Part shown: in pieces, positions 17,914 through 25,920 of the stretch | How positions within the stretch are numbered: position 1 is the stretch's first letter | How the letters are laid out: each line of letters begins with the position of its first letter | Assembly (NCBI GenBank): GCA_963763365.1 | Contig: CAVXOE010000020.1 | Span: forward strand, 183,777 to 247,776 | Length of the DNA: 64,000 nt | Source of the DNA: VAZQ01 sp963763365 | GTDB taxonomy: Bacteria; Pseudomonadota; Alphaproteobacteria; Rhizobiales; Xanthobacteraceae | Direction of reading: 5' to 3' | Translations under genes and position numbers: made by a program | Notes under the pieces: model-generated | The model's database searches: none | The model's input: the letters and a program-made list of their open reading frames with translations, nothing else | What the model was told of the DNA's origin: nothing

Positions 17914-18069
17914 ATGAATGACGATCATCGCTTCGTGGAAAAACAAATGGGACATAAATTTTACGGAGCTGTGCCAACGTTTGGGAAAATTGTAATCGGG
18001 TTATTGTTGATTGCTATAGCGGGTGGCGTGATTTTGTACGTGGCTGTGTCGACAAAATTGATTCAGTAG
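17914..18069 (+). CDS. Small single-span membrane protein, 51 aa, AT-rich
   Basis: Starts MNDDHRFVEKQMGHKFYGAV and has one hydrophobic segment (IVIGLLLIAIAGGVILYVAV, about residues 26-45) and a short polar end. A near-perfect ribosome binding site, GGAGGAGAGAGAA, precedes the ATG. Codon usage is much richer in A/T (TTA, TTG, ATT, AAA) than the neighbours, which suggests recent acquisition or weak codon selection. Function unknown. It is below the size most gene callers report. Confidence 0.7.
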   Translation: MNDDHRFVEKQMGHKFYGAVPTFGKIVIGLLLIAIAGGVILYVAVSTKLIQ

Positions 18070-18219
18070 CAAGCGCAGGCGATCGATCGGATGCCGAAGA
18101 AGCTCTCGGCATCGGCCTTTATGAAATCATGCGCCGTCGCGTGATCCAGGTGAATCCCGGAGCGCGTGCTCCGGCTTTCGCAGACATTCGACACCCACGC
18201 GGGACTGATCCAGAGCGCC

Positions 18220-19212
18220 TCACATCTCGATGTTCGCCTCCTTCACCACCGGGCCCCACTTGCGTAGCTCGGAGGCGATGAAAGCCTTCAGATCGGCCGG
18301 GGAGCCGCCGACGGCCTGCATGCTCAGGCTGGCGAGCACTTCCTGTCCCTTCGGGCTCTTCAGGAATGCATTGGCGGCGGCATTGACCTTGTCGATGATC
18401 TCCTGGGGCGTACCCGCCGGCGCCGCCAGAGCGTACCAGGCGGTGGCTTCGAATCCCCGAAATCCGGCCTCCTGCACGGTCATCACGTCCGGCAGATCGT
18501 TCGAGCGTTGGGTGGTGGTGACGGCGAGCGCGCGGATCTTGCCGTCGCGCACCAGCGGCACGTACGACGGCATGAAATCCATCGCGATGTCGACCTGACC
18601 GCCGAGCAGGTCGTTGGCCACCAGCGCCGTGCCGCGATACGGCACGTTCGTCATGCTGATCCCGAGTTCCTTCTGCACCAGCACCGAGGTGATGTGGCCG
18701 AGCGTTCCGTTGCCGGGGACGCCGACATTGAGCTTGCCGGGATTTGCCTTGGCGTAGGCCGCGAGCTCCTTGATGTCCTTCACCGGCAGCGACGTCTTCG
18801 CCGCGATGATGAGGGGCGACTTGGCGATCAGCACGATCGGCGTGAAGGCCTGCTCCGGATCGAACGGCAGGCTCTTGTACATCAGCTTGTTGTTCGCGAG
18901 CGGCCCCGGCGTGCCAAACAACAGCGTGTAGCCATCGGGCGCGGCCTTGGCGACGGCAGCGGCGCCGACATTGCCGCCTGCGCCAGTGCGATTGTCGACG
19001 ACGAACTGCTGGCCGAACCTCTCGCCGAGATCCTGCGCGAGCGCACGCGCCAGCAGGTCCGTCCCTCCGCCGGCGGCAAACGGCAGGATCATGGTGACGG
19101 GCCGCGACGGCCAAGTCTGCATCTGAGTCTGCGCCCAGGCGACCGACGGTCCCGCCCAGAGGCCGGCCGCGCCGACGGCAAGCGCGCCCCTTCGAGTGAT
19201 GCGAACTTTCAC
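18220..19212 (-). CDS. TctC/Bug-family periplasmic solute-binding protein
   Basis: 330 residues. Export signal VRITRRGALAVGAAGLWAGP ending AWAQTQ, then WPSRPVTMILPFAAGGGTDL, FVVDNRTGAGGNVGAAAVAK and AYAKANPGKLNVGVPG (PF03401 signatures). A third, clearly different paralogue in 11 kb. It is alone on its strand, so its ligand cannot be guessed. The stretch upstream of its start (19213-19561) holds a repeat element rather than an operon partner. Confidence 0.92.
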   Translation of the reverse strand: MKVRITRRGALAVGAAGLWAGPSVAWAQTQMQTWPSRPVTMILPFAAGGGTDLLARALAQDLGERFGQQFVVDNRTGAGGNVGAAAVAKAAPDGYTLLFGTPGPLANNKLMYKSLPFDPEQAFTPIVLIAKSPLIIAAKTSLPVKDIKELAAYAKANPGKLNVGVPGNGTLGHITSVLVQKELGISMTNVPYRGTALVANDLLGGQVDIAMDFMPSYVPLVRDGKIRALAVTTTQRSNDLPDVMTVQEAGFRGFEATAWYALAAPAGTPQEIIDKVNAAANAFLKSPKGQEVLASLSMQAVGGSPADLKAFIASELRKWGPVVKEANIEM

Positions 19213-19561
19213 GATGTCCTCCCGTGCCGCGTAGCGGAATTGCGCCGGTTATTTCTTGGCAGCGGAGCTGTGTTGGCTATTTTGCGCACCCTATCCGCAT
19301 CGTCAATAAGTCGAATTCCATCTCATCAAGGAGTCGTGAAAGCGTTGAGTCTCCGTTCGTCAGACGGCCCACGTAAGCGACGCCCCGGGTCGGAAGGTGG
19401 CGGCCGTTGCGTCGGCCGTCGAAAACAATGCGGCGGACCATACCGGTCGTTTCCGACACCCGGTCATTGACAGGCTCAACGCCGCGATCAACGCCGGCCT
19501 TTACCGAGCGTCAGGCATGCGTTCAAGCATCGCGCGATGACGTCTCATCGCGCGATTTGCG
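19213..19561. other. Intergenic stretch with repeat element E, copy 1 (19331-19458)
   Basis: Holds a roughly 128-bp element bounded by GAGTCGTGAAAGCGTTGAGT (19331) and ATGCGGCGGACCATACCGGT plus CGTTTCCGACA (19428-19458). The second boundary sequence recurs in inverted orientation, and the first in direct orientation, at 22246-22299. On the minus strand a 60-codon frame (19277-19459) crosses the element, but it has no known homologue and is not called a gene. Confidence 0.55.
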
Positions 19562-19930
19562 CTACATCTTCAAGGTATTCAGCATGGTGGCGCAGGCCTC
19601 CGCGACCGCGGAGTTGGCCTCGCTGCTGCCGGGCAGCGTCGCCCAGCCGCCCTTCGTGATGAAGGTGCCCTGCTGCCACGAACTGACTTTTCTCAGTTCA
19701 ACCAAGTTGGCGGCGGCTTCGGGGCTGTGTTGAAACTTGTCGACGCAGATCGGAGCGAGGGCCGTCACCAGCGCGGTGCTTGCGCCCTTCTGGGTCATCT
19801 CTTTCGCGGTGCCGCCGGTGACCCAGCCGCCCCAATAGAACCCGACGACCAAGGTCGCGACGACACCCGCGAAAGCGCCTTGCAGCAGGCGCGTGAGTGA
19901 ATCCCCTTCCAGGATGGCAGGTAACTGCAT
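19562..19930 (-). CDS. Small membrane-anchored or exported hypothetical protein, 122 aa
   Basis: Starts MQLPAILEGDSLTRLLQGAF, then one strongly hydrophobic helix (AGVVATLVVGFYWGGWVTGG, about residues 20-39), then a soluble domain with two cysteines (LAPICVDKF and AEACATML). The architecture of cytoplasmic N-terminus, one span and periplasmic C-terminal domain matches a hypothetical family frequent in Bradyrhizobium-like genomes. AAAGGAAA precedes the ATG. Function unknown. Confidence 0.7.
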   Translation of the reverse strand: MQLPAILEGDSLTRLLQGAFAGVVATLVVGFYWGGWVTGGTAKEMTQKGASTALVTALAPICVDKFQHSPEAAANLVELRKVSSWQQGTFITKGGWATLPGSSEANSAVAEACATMLNTLKM

Positions 19931-20295
19931 AAGCGTTTCCTTTCGCCCGACATGCTTCGGGGCGAGGGCCGCGGAGACCCGAATGGGCTCCGGTCGATAG
20001 GTCGGATTGTGAAGTTGGATTGAAGGGCCGGCCGCTTTGATCTGGCGTTTCGGTCGCGACGTTTATGCTCCTTTCGCTGATCAGAGTCGATCTCATCCGA
20101 CGCCATCGACGAAAGGAGTTTGTCGCACTTGATCAATCGCACAGTTGCAGCCGGAAACAGGCGCGCATTATGTTATCGTCGGCTTCGCAGCTTGGCGCGG
20201 CATCGCAAGACGCGCCATCGAAAGACTTCACAGCACGCGCCATTGATTGGCTGAATTGCTGTTCACGCCGCCGGCCACGACGCTTGCGATAAGAA
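19931..20295. other. Intergenic stretch
   Basis: 365 bases between two minus-strand small genes. Several open frames cross it on both strands, but none has a ribosome binding site and a gene-like composition. No repeat copy or terminator was recognised. Confidence 0.45.
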
Positions 20296-20541
20296 TTATT
20301 CCTGCTGAAGCAGCAATCCTTCCATTTTTGCCCACCACCGGAAGGACTTTGCGGCCGCGTCGGTCTCTTGTTCCGTCGACGCGGTACTGAGACGGCGAAG
20401 CATCAGATCCCGCGTCACGGGCCAGCGGCCAACATATTCCCGCATGAAGCTGGCCGCATCATCAAGCGACCGGATGAGAACCGTCGCCTCCCCGGCGAGC
20501 TGTAGGGGAGGTTCGAACATAACCGTCATGCGAACGACCAT
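20296..20541 (-). CDS. DUF982-like small protein, 81 aa
   Basis: Contains a core reading FEPPLQLAGEATVLIRSLDD followed by AASFMREYVGRWPVTRD, which resembles DUF982 proteins: short rhizobial proteins of about 80 residues with an I-x-S-hydrophobic-x-D/E-A-A-F block and a following WP. No signal peptide. The function of the family is not established. It lies first downstream of two other tiny genes on the same strand (20555-21102), so the three may form one transcript. Confidence 0.6.
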   Translation of the reverse strand: MVVRMTVMFEPPLQLAGEATVLIRSLDDAASFMREYVGRWPVTRDLMLRRLSTASTEQETDAAAKSFRWWAKMEGLLLQQE

Positions 20542-20554
20542 GAGATTGAACCCA

Positions 20555-20863
20555 TCAGGTGAGTGTCAAAGGCTTGAGCGCGACGGGGTCGTCTTTCGCG
20601 AGTCCAAATTCCATTCCACCACCGTCTGCGGCGGCCTTCGGCGTTTGTCGTGAGACGCGACTTCCATTTCGGGAAATCGTCTTGGCAAGACGCGCCAAGT
20701 GCGCCGTTCGCGCCGCGGCTCCCGACGCATTTGCAGAAGCTTCGGATATAAAGATCGGGATGGAGAATTTCACCGGCAGCGGTATTCCATCGCGGTGGAG
20801 TTCCCAGATGAATCGTTCGCCCCGCTGCGCAACGCGAACTTCAAGACCGTCGTATGTGCTCAT
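20555..20863 (-). CDS. Small hypothetical protein, 102 aa
   Basis: Starts MSTYDGLEVRVAQRGERFIW, a beta-rich N-terminal half (ELHRDGIPLPVKFSIPIFIS), then a helical stretch rich in Ala and Arg (AAARTAHLARLAKTISRNG) and a loose tail. The ATG at 20863 has AGGAAAG upstream and is preferred to one 21 bases earlier. The type recurs in Bradyrhizobium-like genomes as an uncharacterised protein. It sits 13 bases upstream of the DUF982-like gene and 17 bases downstream of the zinc-ribbon gene, suggesting a three-gene operon. Confidence 0.6.
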   Translation of the reverse strand: MSTYDGLEVRVAQRGERFIWELHRDGIPLPVKFSIPIFISEASANASGAAARTAHLARLAKTISRNGSRVSRQTPKAAADGGGMEFGLAKDDPVALKPLTLT

Positions 20864-20880
20864 CTTTCCTACATCCTTCC

Positions 20881-21102
20881 TCACCGAAAAAACCTGATGG
20901 TGATTTCGGCGGGAGTCTTTTCGATCGCTCTGTGAATTTCCTCAGCGGCGTTGGCCAACCTGTTCGTATCGATGTTGATTCCGATCCGGCAGCCCGTACA
21001 CGCCATGTGTTCGTTCGCCTTCAGGCGCCCGACTGTCTGCCCGAGGTCCTGTCCGCAGTTTGGACATTGAAACCTGATCTCGTGCAGGTCCGCGCCGGCC
21101 AT
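20881..21102 (-). CDS. Small zinc-ribbon-like protein, 73 aa
   Basis: Starts MAGADLHEIRFQCPNCGQDL and has two CxxC pairs, CPNC and CTGC, about 22 residues apart, the arrangement of a zinc ribbon. The C-terminal half is helical (ANAAEEIHRAIEKTPAEIT). Zinc binding with a role in nucleic-acid or protein binding is inferred only from this motif. It is the first of three closely spaced minus-strand genes. Confidence 0.65.
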   Translation of the reverse strand: MAGADLHEIRFQCPNCGQDLGQTVGRLKANEHMACTGCRIGINIDTNRLANAAEEIHRAIEKTPAEITIRFFR

Positions 21103-21460
21103 CGCAAATACCTTGGTTTGGATGCGTGAAACCGAGACTCCCCGACAGGCGACGCTCGGAATTCGTTCGTCCTGAACGAATTCAGCGCCGTCTGGCCGAG
21201 GTCTTTGGAGCCTCACGCGGAGGCCCACGCATTTCAACGAAGAGACCCATATTGATGTATTTTGAGGGCGATGTCCATCTAACCTGATGGTAATTCGATG
21301 GATTTAGGAAATATATTTGATTGAAATATCAATCGACGGCAAACAAAAATGGATTCTACGCGAAGAGCATTAATACGACAGGACTTGTTTTTTACTGAAA
21401 CGACTACATTTCATTTGAGTACGAAAACTTCTCAAAATCGTTTTAATGAAGGGAATTACT
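21103..21460. other. AT-rich intergenic region
   Basis: 358 bases between divergent small genes. The part from about 21290 to 21460 is strikingly AT-rich compared with the surroundings and must hold the promoter of the 42-aa gene at 21461. No certain -35/-10 pair was assigned. No gene-like frame. Confidence 0.5.
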
Positions 21461-21589
21461 ATGTCGAATCAACCGACCAGCAATGATCCGAAGAACCCTG
21501 CTCCGTCCAATCCGCAGCAGACGCAGACCAATCCGCAGCAGCCCCACAAGCCGGCCGGCGACAAGAAGCCCGCCGAGCAGCAGAAGTAA
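21461..21589 (+). CDS. Small disordered Pro/Gln/Asn-rich protein, 42 aa
   Basis: Encodes MSNQPTSNDPKNPAPSNPQQ, then TQTNPQQPHKPAGDKKPAEQ and QK. It is built from NPQQ-type repeats with lysines at the end, without hydrophobic residues, so it is almost surely unfolded. GAAGGGAATTACT before the ATG is a good ribosome binding site, and an AT-rich promoter region precedes it. Similar tiny hydrophilic proteins in rhizobial relatives are often induced by stress; that parallel is inference. Confidence 0.6.
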   Translation: MSNQPTSNDPKNPAPSNPQQTQTNPQQPHKPAGDKKPAEQQK

Positions 21590-21707
21590 TCGTTCGCGCA
21601 AGGTTGCGAGGCGGTCCGGTTCCTTTATGGGACCGGACCTTCTTTTGCGTCGGCCAACGCGGTTTCGCGCTGCTCACCGGCCGAATCCCACGCGGCGTAT
21701 CAGCCTC

Positions 21708-21971
21708 ATGGCACTCACCTTTCCGAATCAAAGCCGCTTCTATGATGCGACCCGGCGCGCAGTGCGCTTTTGGGGGCACGACAGCGCAATGGAAGCGACA
21801 TTCTTCATGACTGAGGATGCACTCAAGCGCGTTCAGCCCGGCATGCGATTGGACGAGACTGGCCTGCTTGGCGCGTTCGATGCAAATCGCGACTTGATTC
21901 ACAAAGCCGCCGCGAAGGTGTATTCGCGAGGCCAACGCGGCTCGTACGATCTGGTCTACACCGATTTCTAA
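21708..21971 (+). CDS. DUF1488-family small protein, 87 aa
   Basis: Starts MALTFPNQSRFYDATRRAVR followed by FWGHDSAMEATFFMTEDALK, the characteristic opening of DUF1488 (a short alphaproteobacterial family). Its end contains AAAKVYSRGQRGSYDLVYTD. Function unknown. Its stop codon overlaps the stop of the opposite-strand gene at 21968: the four bases CTAA serve as TAA on the plus strand and TAG on the minus strand. Confidence 0.75.
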   Translation: MALTFPNQSRFYDATRRAVRFWGHDSAMEATFFMTEDALKRVQPGMRLDETGLLGAFDANRDLIHKAAAKVYSRGQRGSYDLVYTDF

Positions 21972-22105
21972 AGAGCGCCGCCGCCGAAGAAATGCGTGAA
22001 GTTGAATACCCAGAGAAACACGGCAAACAGGACGAGAAGCGCAATTCCAAACGCGTGCAGTCCATAAGGACCGATCAGTACGCGTGAAATGGCTGCCTGT
22101 GCCAT
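21968..22105 (-). CDS. Small single-span membrane protein, 45 aa
   Basis: Encodes MAQAAISRVLIGPYGLHAFG, then a hydrophobic helix (IALLVLFAVFLWVFNFTHFF) and GGGAL. AAGGAATATAGAGGCC precedes the ATG (22103-22105). It is tail-to-tail with the DUF1488 gene, sharing stop-codon bases. No family recognised; the composition is that of a genuine small membrane protein. Confidence 0.6.
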   Translation of the reverse strand: MAQAAISRVLIGPYGLHAFGIALLVLFAVFLWVFNFTHFFGGGAL

Positions 22106-22211
22106 GGCCTCTATATTCCTTGCATGAAATGAAGTCGCCGCGGATGCACGCTTGCACAATATGACCTTCGATACAAACCAATTCACAAGATTGGATTTGC
22201 AGCCGCGAAGG

Positions 22212-22299
22212 TCCGAGTCATCCAAGAAAATCCGAGTCATCCAAGAGTCGTGAAAGCGTTGAGTCTCTGTCAGAAACGACCGGCATGGTCCGCCGCATC
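22212..22299. repeat. Short tandem repeat plus rearranged repeat element E, copy 2
   Basis: A 16-bp unit TCCGAGTCATCCAAGA occurs twice (22212-22227 and 22231-22246). It is followed by GAGTCGTGAAAGCGTTGAGT (same orientation as at 19331) joined directly to TCAGAAACGACCGGCATGGT and CCGCCGCAT, the inverse of 19428-19458. Copy 2 therefore carries both ends of the element without the inside, with one end flipped. It lies just upstream of the PhoD start. Confidence 0.6.
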
Positions 22300-22319
22300 G
22301 AATCGACGGCGGAGGCCCG

Positions 22320-23972
22320 ATGGCCGTCACCATCCTGCGCGGCGCGCCAGCGCGCCTTCCAGGCGCGCTCACTTCAAGTGGCGCGCGTTCGGACGCAAAA
22401 CCGGCGTCCACTTTTGCGAACGCGCTTACGCGGCGGCGCTTTCTGACGACTGCGGCATCGTCGGCGGCCATCACGGCCGCGGGCGGCATCGCCAAACCCT
22501 CGATCAGCCACGTGGCCGATCGGCCGGCCATCACGCACGGCATCCAGTCGGGCGACGTCTCGATTGATTCCGGCGTGGTCTGGGCGCGCGCCGACCGGCC
22601 GTCGCGCATGCTGGTCGAGACCGCGACCACCGACAGCTTCAAGAATATTCGCAGCGCGGTCACCGTCGACGCGCTCGCGGAAACCGATTTCACCGCCAAG
22701 GTGCTGCTGGAAGGTCTGCCAGCCGGACAGGACATCTTCTACCGCATCCGGTTCGAGGATCACTCCTTCCCGATGATCACCAGCGAGCCGCAGATCGGGC
22801 GCTTTCGCACGGCGCCGAACGAACGGCGGACGGTGTCGTTCGTGTGGTCGGGCGACACCGCGGGCCAGGGCTGGGGCATCGACGAAGCGCGCGGCGGCAT
22901 GCGCACGTATTCGACCATGCTGCGCAACCGGCCCGACTTCTTCATCCATTCGGGCGACCATATCTATGCGGACTGCCCGATCCGCGCGGAACAGAAGCTG
23001 CCGAACGGCGAGCTGTGGCGCAACATCGCCACCGAGGACAAATCCGACGTGGCGCGCACGCTCGCGGAGTTTCGCGGCAACTACAAATACAACCTGCTCG
23101 ACCGCAACGTGCTCGCGTTCAATGCCGACGTGCCGATGTTCGCGCAATGGGACGACCACGAAGTCACCAACGACTGGTGTCCGGGCGAGCCGCCGCGGCG
23201 CGGACCTTATCGGGACACGAGCATTCTCCAGCTCACGGCGCGCGGCGCACGCGCCTTCCACGAATTCATGCCGATGCGCGAGACGCAGGCGGAGGCCGGA
23301 CGCGTCTATCGCCGGATTTCGTACGGTCCGCTGCTCGACGTGTTCATGCTCGACATGCGCACCTATCGGCAACCCAACTCAACCGATGGCGCGCGCGCCG
23401 ACATTCTCGGCGTGACGCAGCTCGCCTGGCTCAAGCGCGAACTGATGCGCTCGCAGGCCACCTGGAAGGTGATCGCCGCCGACCTGCCGATCGGCGTGGT
23501 GAGCGACGACGCCGTGGCGCTTGGCGACGGGGCGCCGGCGAGCCGCGAATGCGAGATCGCCGATCTTCTCTCGTTCATCAAGCACGCGGGCGTGCGCAAC
23601 ACGGTGTGGCTCACCGCCGACATGCACTACACCGCCGCGCACTACTACGATCCCAACCGCGCCGTGTTTCAGGACTTCGAGCCGTTCTGGGAGTTCATCT
23701 CGGGCCCGCTGCATTCCGGCACCTGGCATCCGCAGCCGCTCGACAACACGTTCGGCCCGCGCGCGGTCTACCAGAAGGGCTGCGGCGCGGATCAGCCCGA
23801 CAATCTGGCGCCCTGCTTCGGTTTGCAGTTCTTCGGACACGTCGAGATCGACGGCGACACCGAGGTGATGACGGTGACGCTCAAGGACGTCGCCGACCAG
23901 GACCTCTGGTCGGTCAAGATCGAGCCGCAAATGGCGAAATGGTCCGGGCGCGCGCCGCTGCTGCGCGGGTAG
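22320..23972 (+). CDS. phoD: PhoD-like alkaline phosphatase, Tat-exported
   Basis: 550 residues. The Tat signal is TRRRFLTTAASSAAITAAGG (about residues 38-57). The N-terminal PhoD beta domain (HGIQSGDVSIDSGVVWARAD) precedes the metallophosphatase domain with FVWSGDTAGQG, FFIHSGDHIYAD, AQWDDHEVTNDW and VWLTADMHYTAAHYY, which supply the Asp, Asn and His metal ligands. It should be a calcium/iron-dependent phosphodiesterase or monoesterase in the periplasm. GGAGG precedes the ATG at 22320. The unusually long stretch before the Tat motif suggests the true start could be further in. A PhoA-like gene follows, and both would be expected under phosphate limitation; no pho box was identified. Confidence 0.88.
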   Translation: MAVTILRGAPARLPGALTSSGARSDAKPASTFANALTRRRFLTTAASSAAITAAGGIAKPSISHVADRPAITHGIQSGDVSIDSGVVWARADRPSRMLVETATTDSFKNIRSAVTVDALAETDFTAKVLLEGLPAGQDIFYRIRFEDHSFPMITSEPQIGRFRTAPNERRTVSFVWSGDTAGQGWGIDEARGGMRTYSTMLRNRPDFFIHSGDHIYADCPIRAEQKLPNGELWRNIATEDKSDVARTLAEFRGNYKYNLLDRNVLAFNADVPMFAQWDDHEVTNDWCPGEPPRRGPYRDTSILQLTARGARAFHEFMPMRETQAEAGRVYRRISYGPLLDVFMLDMRTYRQPNSTDGARADILGVTQLAWLKRELMRSQATWKVIAADLPIGVVSDDAVALGDGAPASRECEIADLLSFIKHAGVRNTVWLTADMHYTAAHYYDPNRAVFQDFEPFWEFISGPLHSGTWHPQPLDNTFGPRAVYQKGCGADQPDNLAPCFGLQFFGHVEIDGDTEVMTVTLKDVADQDLWSVKIEPQMAKWSGRAPLLRG

Positions 23973-23974
23973 CC

Positions 23975-24066
23975 ATCATTGCGACCGCAAGGCGAAGCAA
24001 TCCAGACGCTTTGGCAAGATGAAACAGACTGGATTGCCTCGTCGCTGACGCTCCTCGCAATGACGG
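23975..24066. repeat. Dispersed palindromic repeat, family B copy 1
   Basis: About 92 bp starting ATCATTGCGACCGCAAGGCG, with inner CAATCCAG / CTGGATTG, ending CTCCTCGCAATGACGG. A related copy lies at 30453-30540. It is the Bradyrhizobium-type intergenic element with CATTGCGAG / CTCGCAATG ends. It lies between the phoD and phoA genes. Confidence 0.75.
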
Positions 24067-24136
24067 GACTGCAACACGACTGTCATGTTGACCTCATAGG
24101 GTCCGCCGGCCGCCCCACCGGAGAGACCCCCACGCC

Positions 24137-25912
24137 ATGCGACGCTTTCTCGCCCCGACCGCCGTTATTGCAATCTGTTTGGCCGCCTCCGCTGGCCACG
24201 CTCAGACGATTTATCCGATCGACCGCGCCGACATCCTGGTGGGCGCGCATTTCGACTTCAAGGTCGAGTTCCCCGGCCTCGCGGAGCCGGGCAAGCTCAG
24301 CGTGACGCTGAACGGCGAGGACTACGCCAAGGTGTTCGGCAAGGCCGCCACCTTCGTCGAGCGCGAGGACGGCAAGGACCAGTCGGCTCTGGTGCTACGC
24401 GACGTGTCGCTGACGCAGCCCGGAACCTACACCGTCAAGGTAACGGACGGCACGAAATCGCGCGAAATCACCTGGGCCGTGTTCGACACCGGGCCGCGCA
24501 AGGCGAAGAACGTCATCCTGTTCATCGGCGACGGCATGTCGACGGCGCACCGCACGGCCGCGCGCCTTCTCTCCAAAGGCATCGCGGAAGGCAAGGCCAA
24601 CGGCAAGCTCGCGATCGACGACATGCCGCACATGGCGCTGGTCGCCACCGCAGGTTCGGACTCGATCATCACCGACTCGGCCAATTCCGCGAGCGCCTAC
24701 GCGACAGGCCACAAGTCGGCGGTGAACGCCCTGGGTGTCTATGCCGACCGCACCGAAAGCCCGTTCGACGATCCGCGGGTCGAGACCATCACCAGCCTGG
24801 TCAAGCGCCGGCTCAATCTTTCCGTCGGCGTCGTGACCAACACCGAGATCGAAGACGCGACCCCCGCCGCCATGATCGCGCATACGCGCCGGCGCTCGAC
24901 CTACGAGAATATCGTCGAACAGTTCTATGCCGCGAAGCCCGACGTACTGATGGGCGGCGGGTCGTCGAGCTTCTTCCCGCGCGGCAAGGAGGGCGGCGGA
25001 CGCCGCACGGACGGCGTCGACTACGTCGCCAGGTTCCGCGCCGACGGCTATGCGGTCGCGACCAACGCCGCTGAGCTTGCCGCCAACCAAGGCGCCGCGA
25101 AGCTGCTCGGCCTGTTCCACACCGGCAACATGGACGGCGTGCTCGACCGCAAATTCCTCAAGGGCGGCACCGTGAAGAAATTTCCCGACCAGCCCGACCT
25201 CACCGAGGAGGTGCGCGTTGCGCTCGACGTGCTGTCGCGCGGGCCGAACGGCTTCTTTCTCATGGTCGAGTCCGGCTTGATCGACAAGTACACCCACGTG
25301 CTCGACATGGAGCGCGCGGTCTACGACACGATCATGCTCGACAACGCGGTGAAGGTCGCGCTCGACTGGAGCACGGCGCACGGCGACGACACGCTGATCC
25401 TGGTGATCGCCGATCATACTCATCCGATCAGCCTGATCGGCACGATCGGCGACGACATGACGAAGACGTCGGCCGCACCGCTGCGCGAGCGCATCGGCAC
25501 CTACGACAAGGCGGAGTTTCCGAATTATCCGGCCGCCGACAAGGACGGCTACCCGGATCGCGTCGACGTGAGCCGCCGGCTCGCGATCTTCTCGGCGGCT
25601 GCGCCCGACTACTGCGAGACCTTCCGGCCGAAGCTCGACGACCCGAACTCCCCGACGGTCGAGGGCCAGGACAAGGGCACCTACGACGCCAACCCGCGCT
25701 ATTGCGATATGCCGGGCGCCATGCGGCGGCTCGGCAACCTGCCGAAGTATCTCAACCAGGGCGTCCATTCGGGCGAGGACGTGATCCTCACCGCCACCGG
25801 TCCCGGCAGCGAACGCGTTCACGGACAGATGGACAACACCGAAGTCTTTCGCGTCATCGCCGACGCGCTCGGCCTCGGCCCTCCGAAGGAAGCCGGCGCC
25901 AAGCGGGATTGA
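24137..25912 (+). CDS. Alkaline phosphatase (PhoA-type fold)
   Basis: 591 residues. Signal peptide MRRFLAPTAVIAICLAASAG with cleavage after GHA-QT. An N-terminal beta domain of about 100 residues precedes the catalytic domain. Motifs: NVILFIGDGMSTAH (metal Asp), IITDSANSASAYATGHKS (nucleophile Ser in the D-S-A motif, about residue 179), ESGLIDKYTHVLDM and LVIADHTHPIS (metal His/Asp). It hydrolyses phosphate monoesters in the periplasm with Zn/Mg. GGAGAGACCCCC precedes the ATG. It may be co-regulated with the PhoD gene upstream, although repeat B lies between them. The beta domain before the catalytic core is an addition compared with E. coli PhoA. Confidence 0.9.
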   Translation: MRRFLAPTAVIAICLAASAGHAQTIYPIDRADILVGAHFDFKVEFPGLAEPGKLSVTLNGEDYAKVFGKAATFVEREDGKDQSALVLRDVSLTQPGTYTVKVTDGTKSREITWAVFDTGPRKAKNVILFIGDGMSTAHRTAARLLSKGIAEGKANGKLAIDDMPHMALVATAGSDSIITDSANSASAYATGHKSAVNALGVYADRTESPFDDPRVETITSLVKRRLNLSVGVVTNTEIEDATPAAMIAHTRRRSTYENIVEQFYAAKPDVLMGGGSSSFFPRGKEGGGRRTDGVDYVARFRADGYAVATNAAELAANQGAAKLLGLFHTGNMDGVLDRKFLKGGTVKKFPDQPDLTEEVRVALDVLSRGPNGFFLMVESGLIDKYTHVLDMERAVYDTIMLDNAVKVALDWSTAHGDDTLILVIADHTHPISLIGTIGDDMTKTSAAPLRERIGTYDKAEFPNYPAADKDGYPDRVDVSRRLAIFSAAAPDYCETFRPKLDDPNSPTVEGQDKGTYDANPRYCDMPGAMRRLGNLPKYLNQGVHSGEDVILTATGPGSERVHGQMDNTEVFRVIADALGLGPPKEAGAKRD

Positions 25913-25920
25913 TACACCAG

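Noticed and set aside
18070..18219. A possible gene fragment downstream of the third TctC gene
   Set aside because: Short open codons are present on the minus strand, but they match no family end convincingly.
19277..19459. 60-codon minus-strand frame across repeat element E
   Set aside because: It consists mainly of the repeat element, and part recurs in rearranged form at 22246-22299, so it is treated as repeat sequence rather than a gene.
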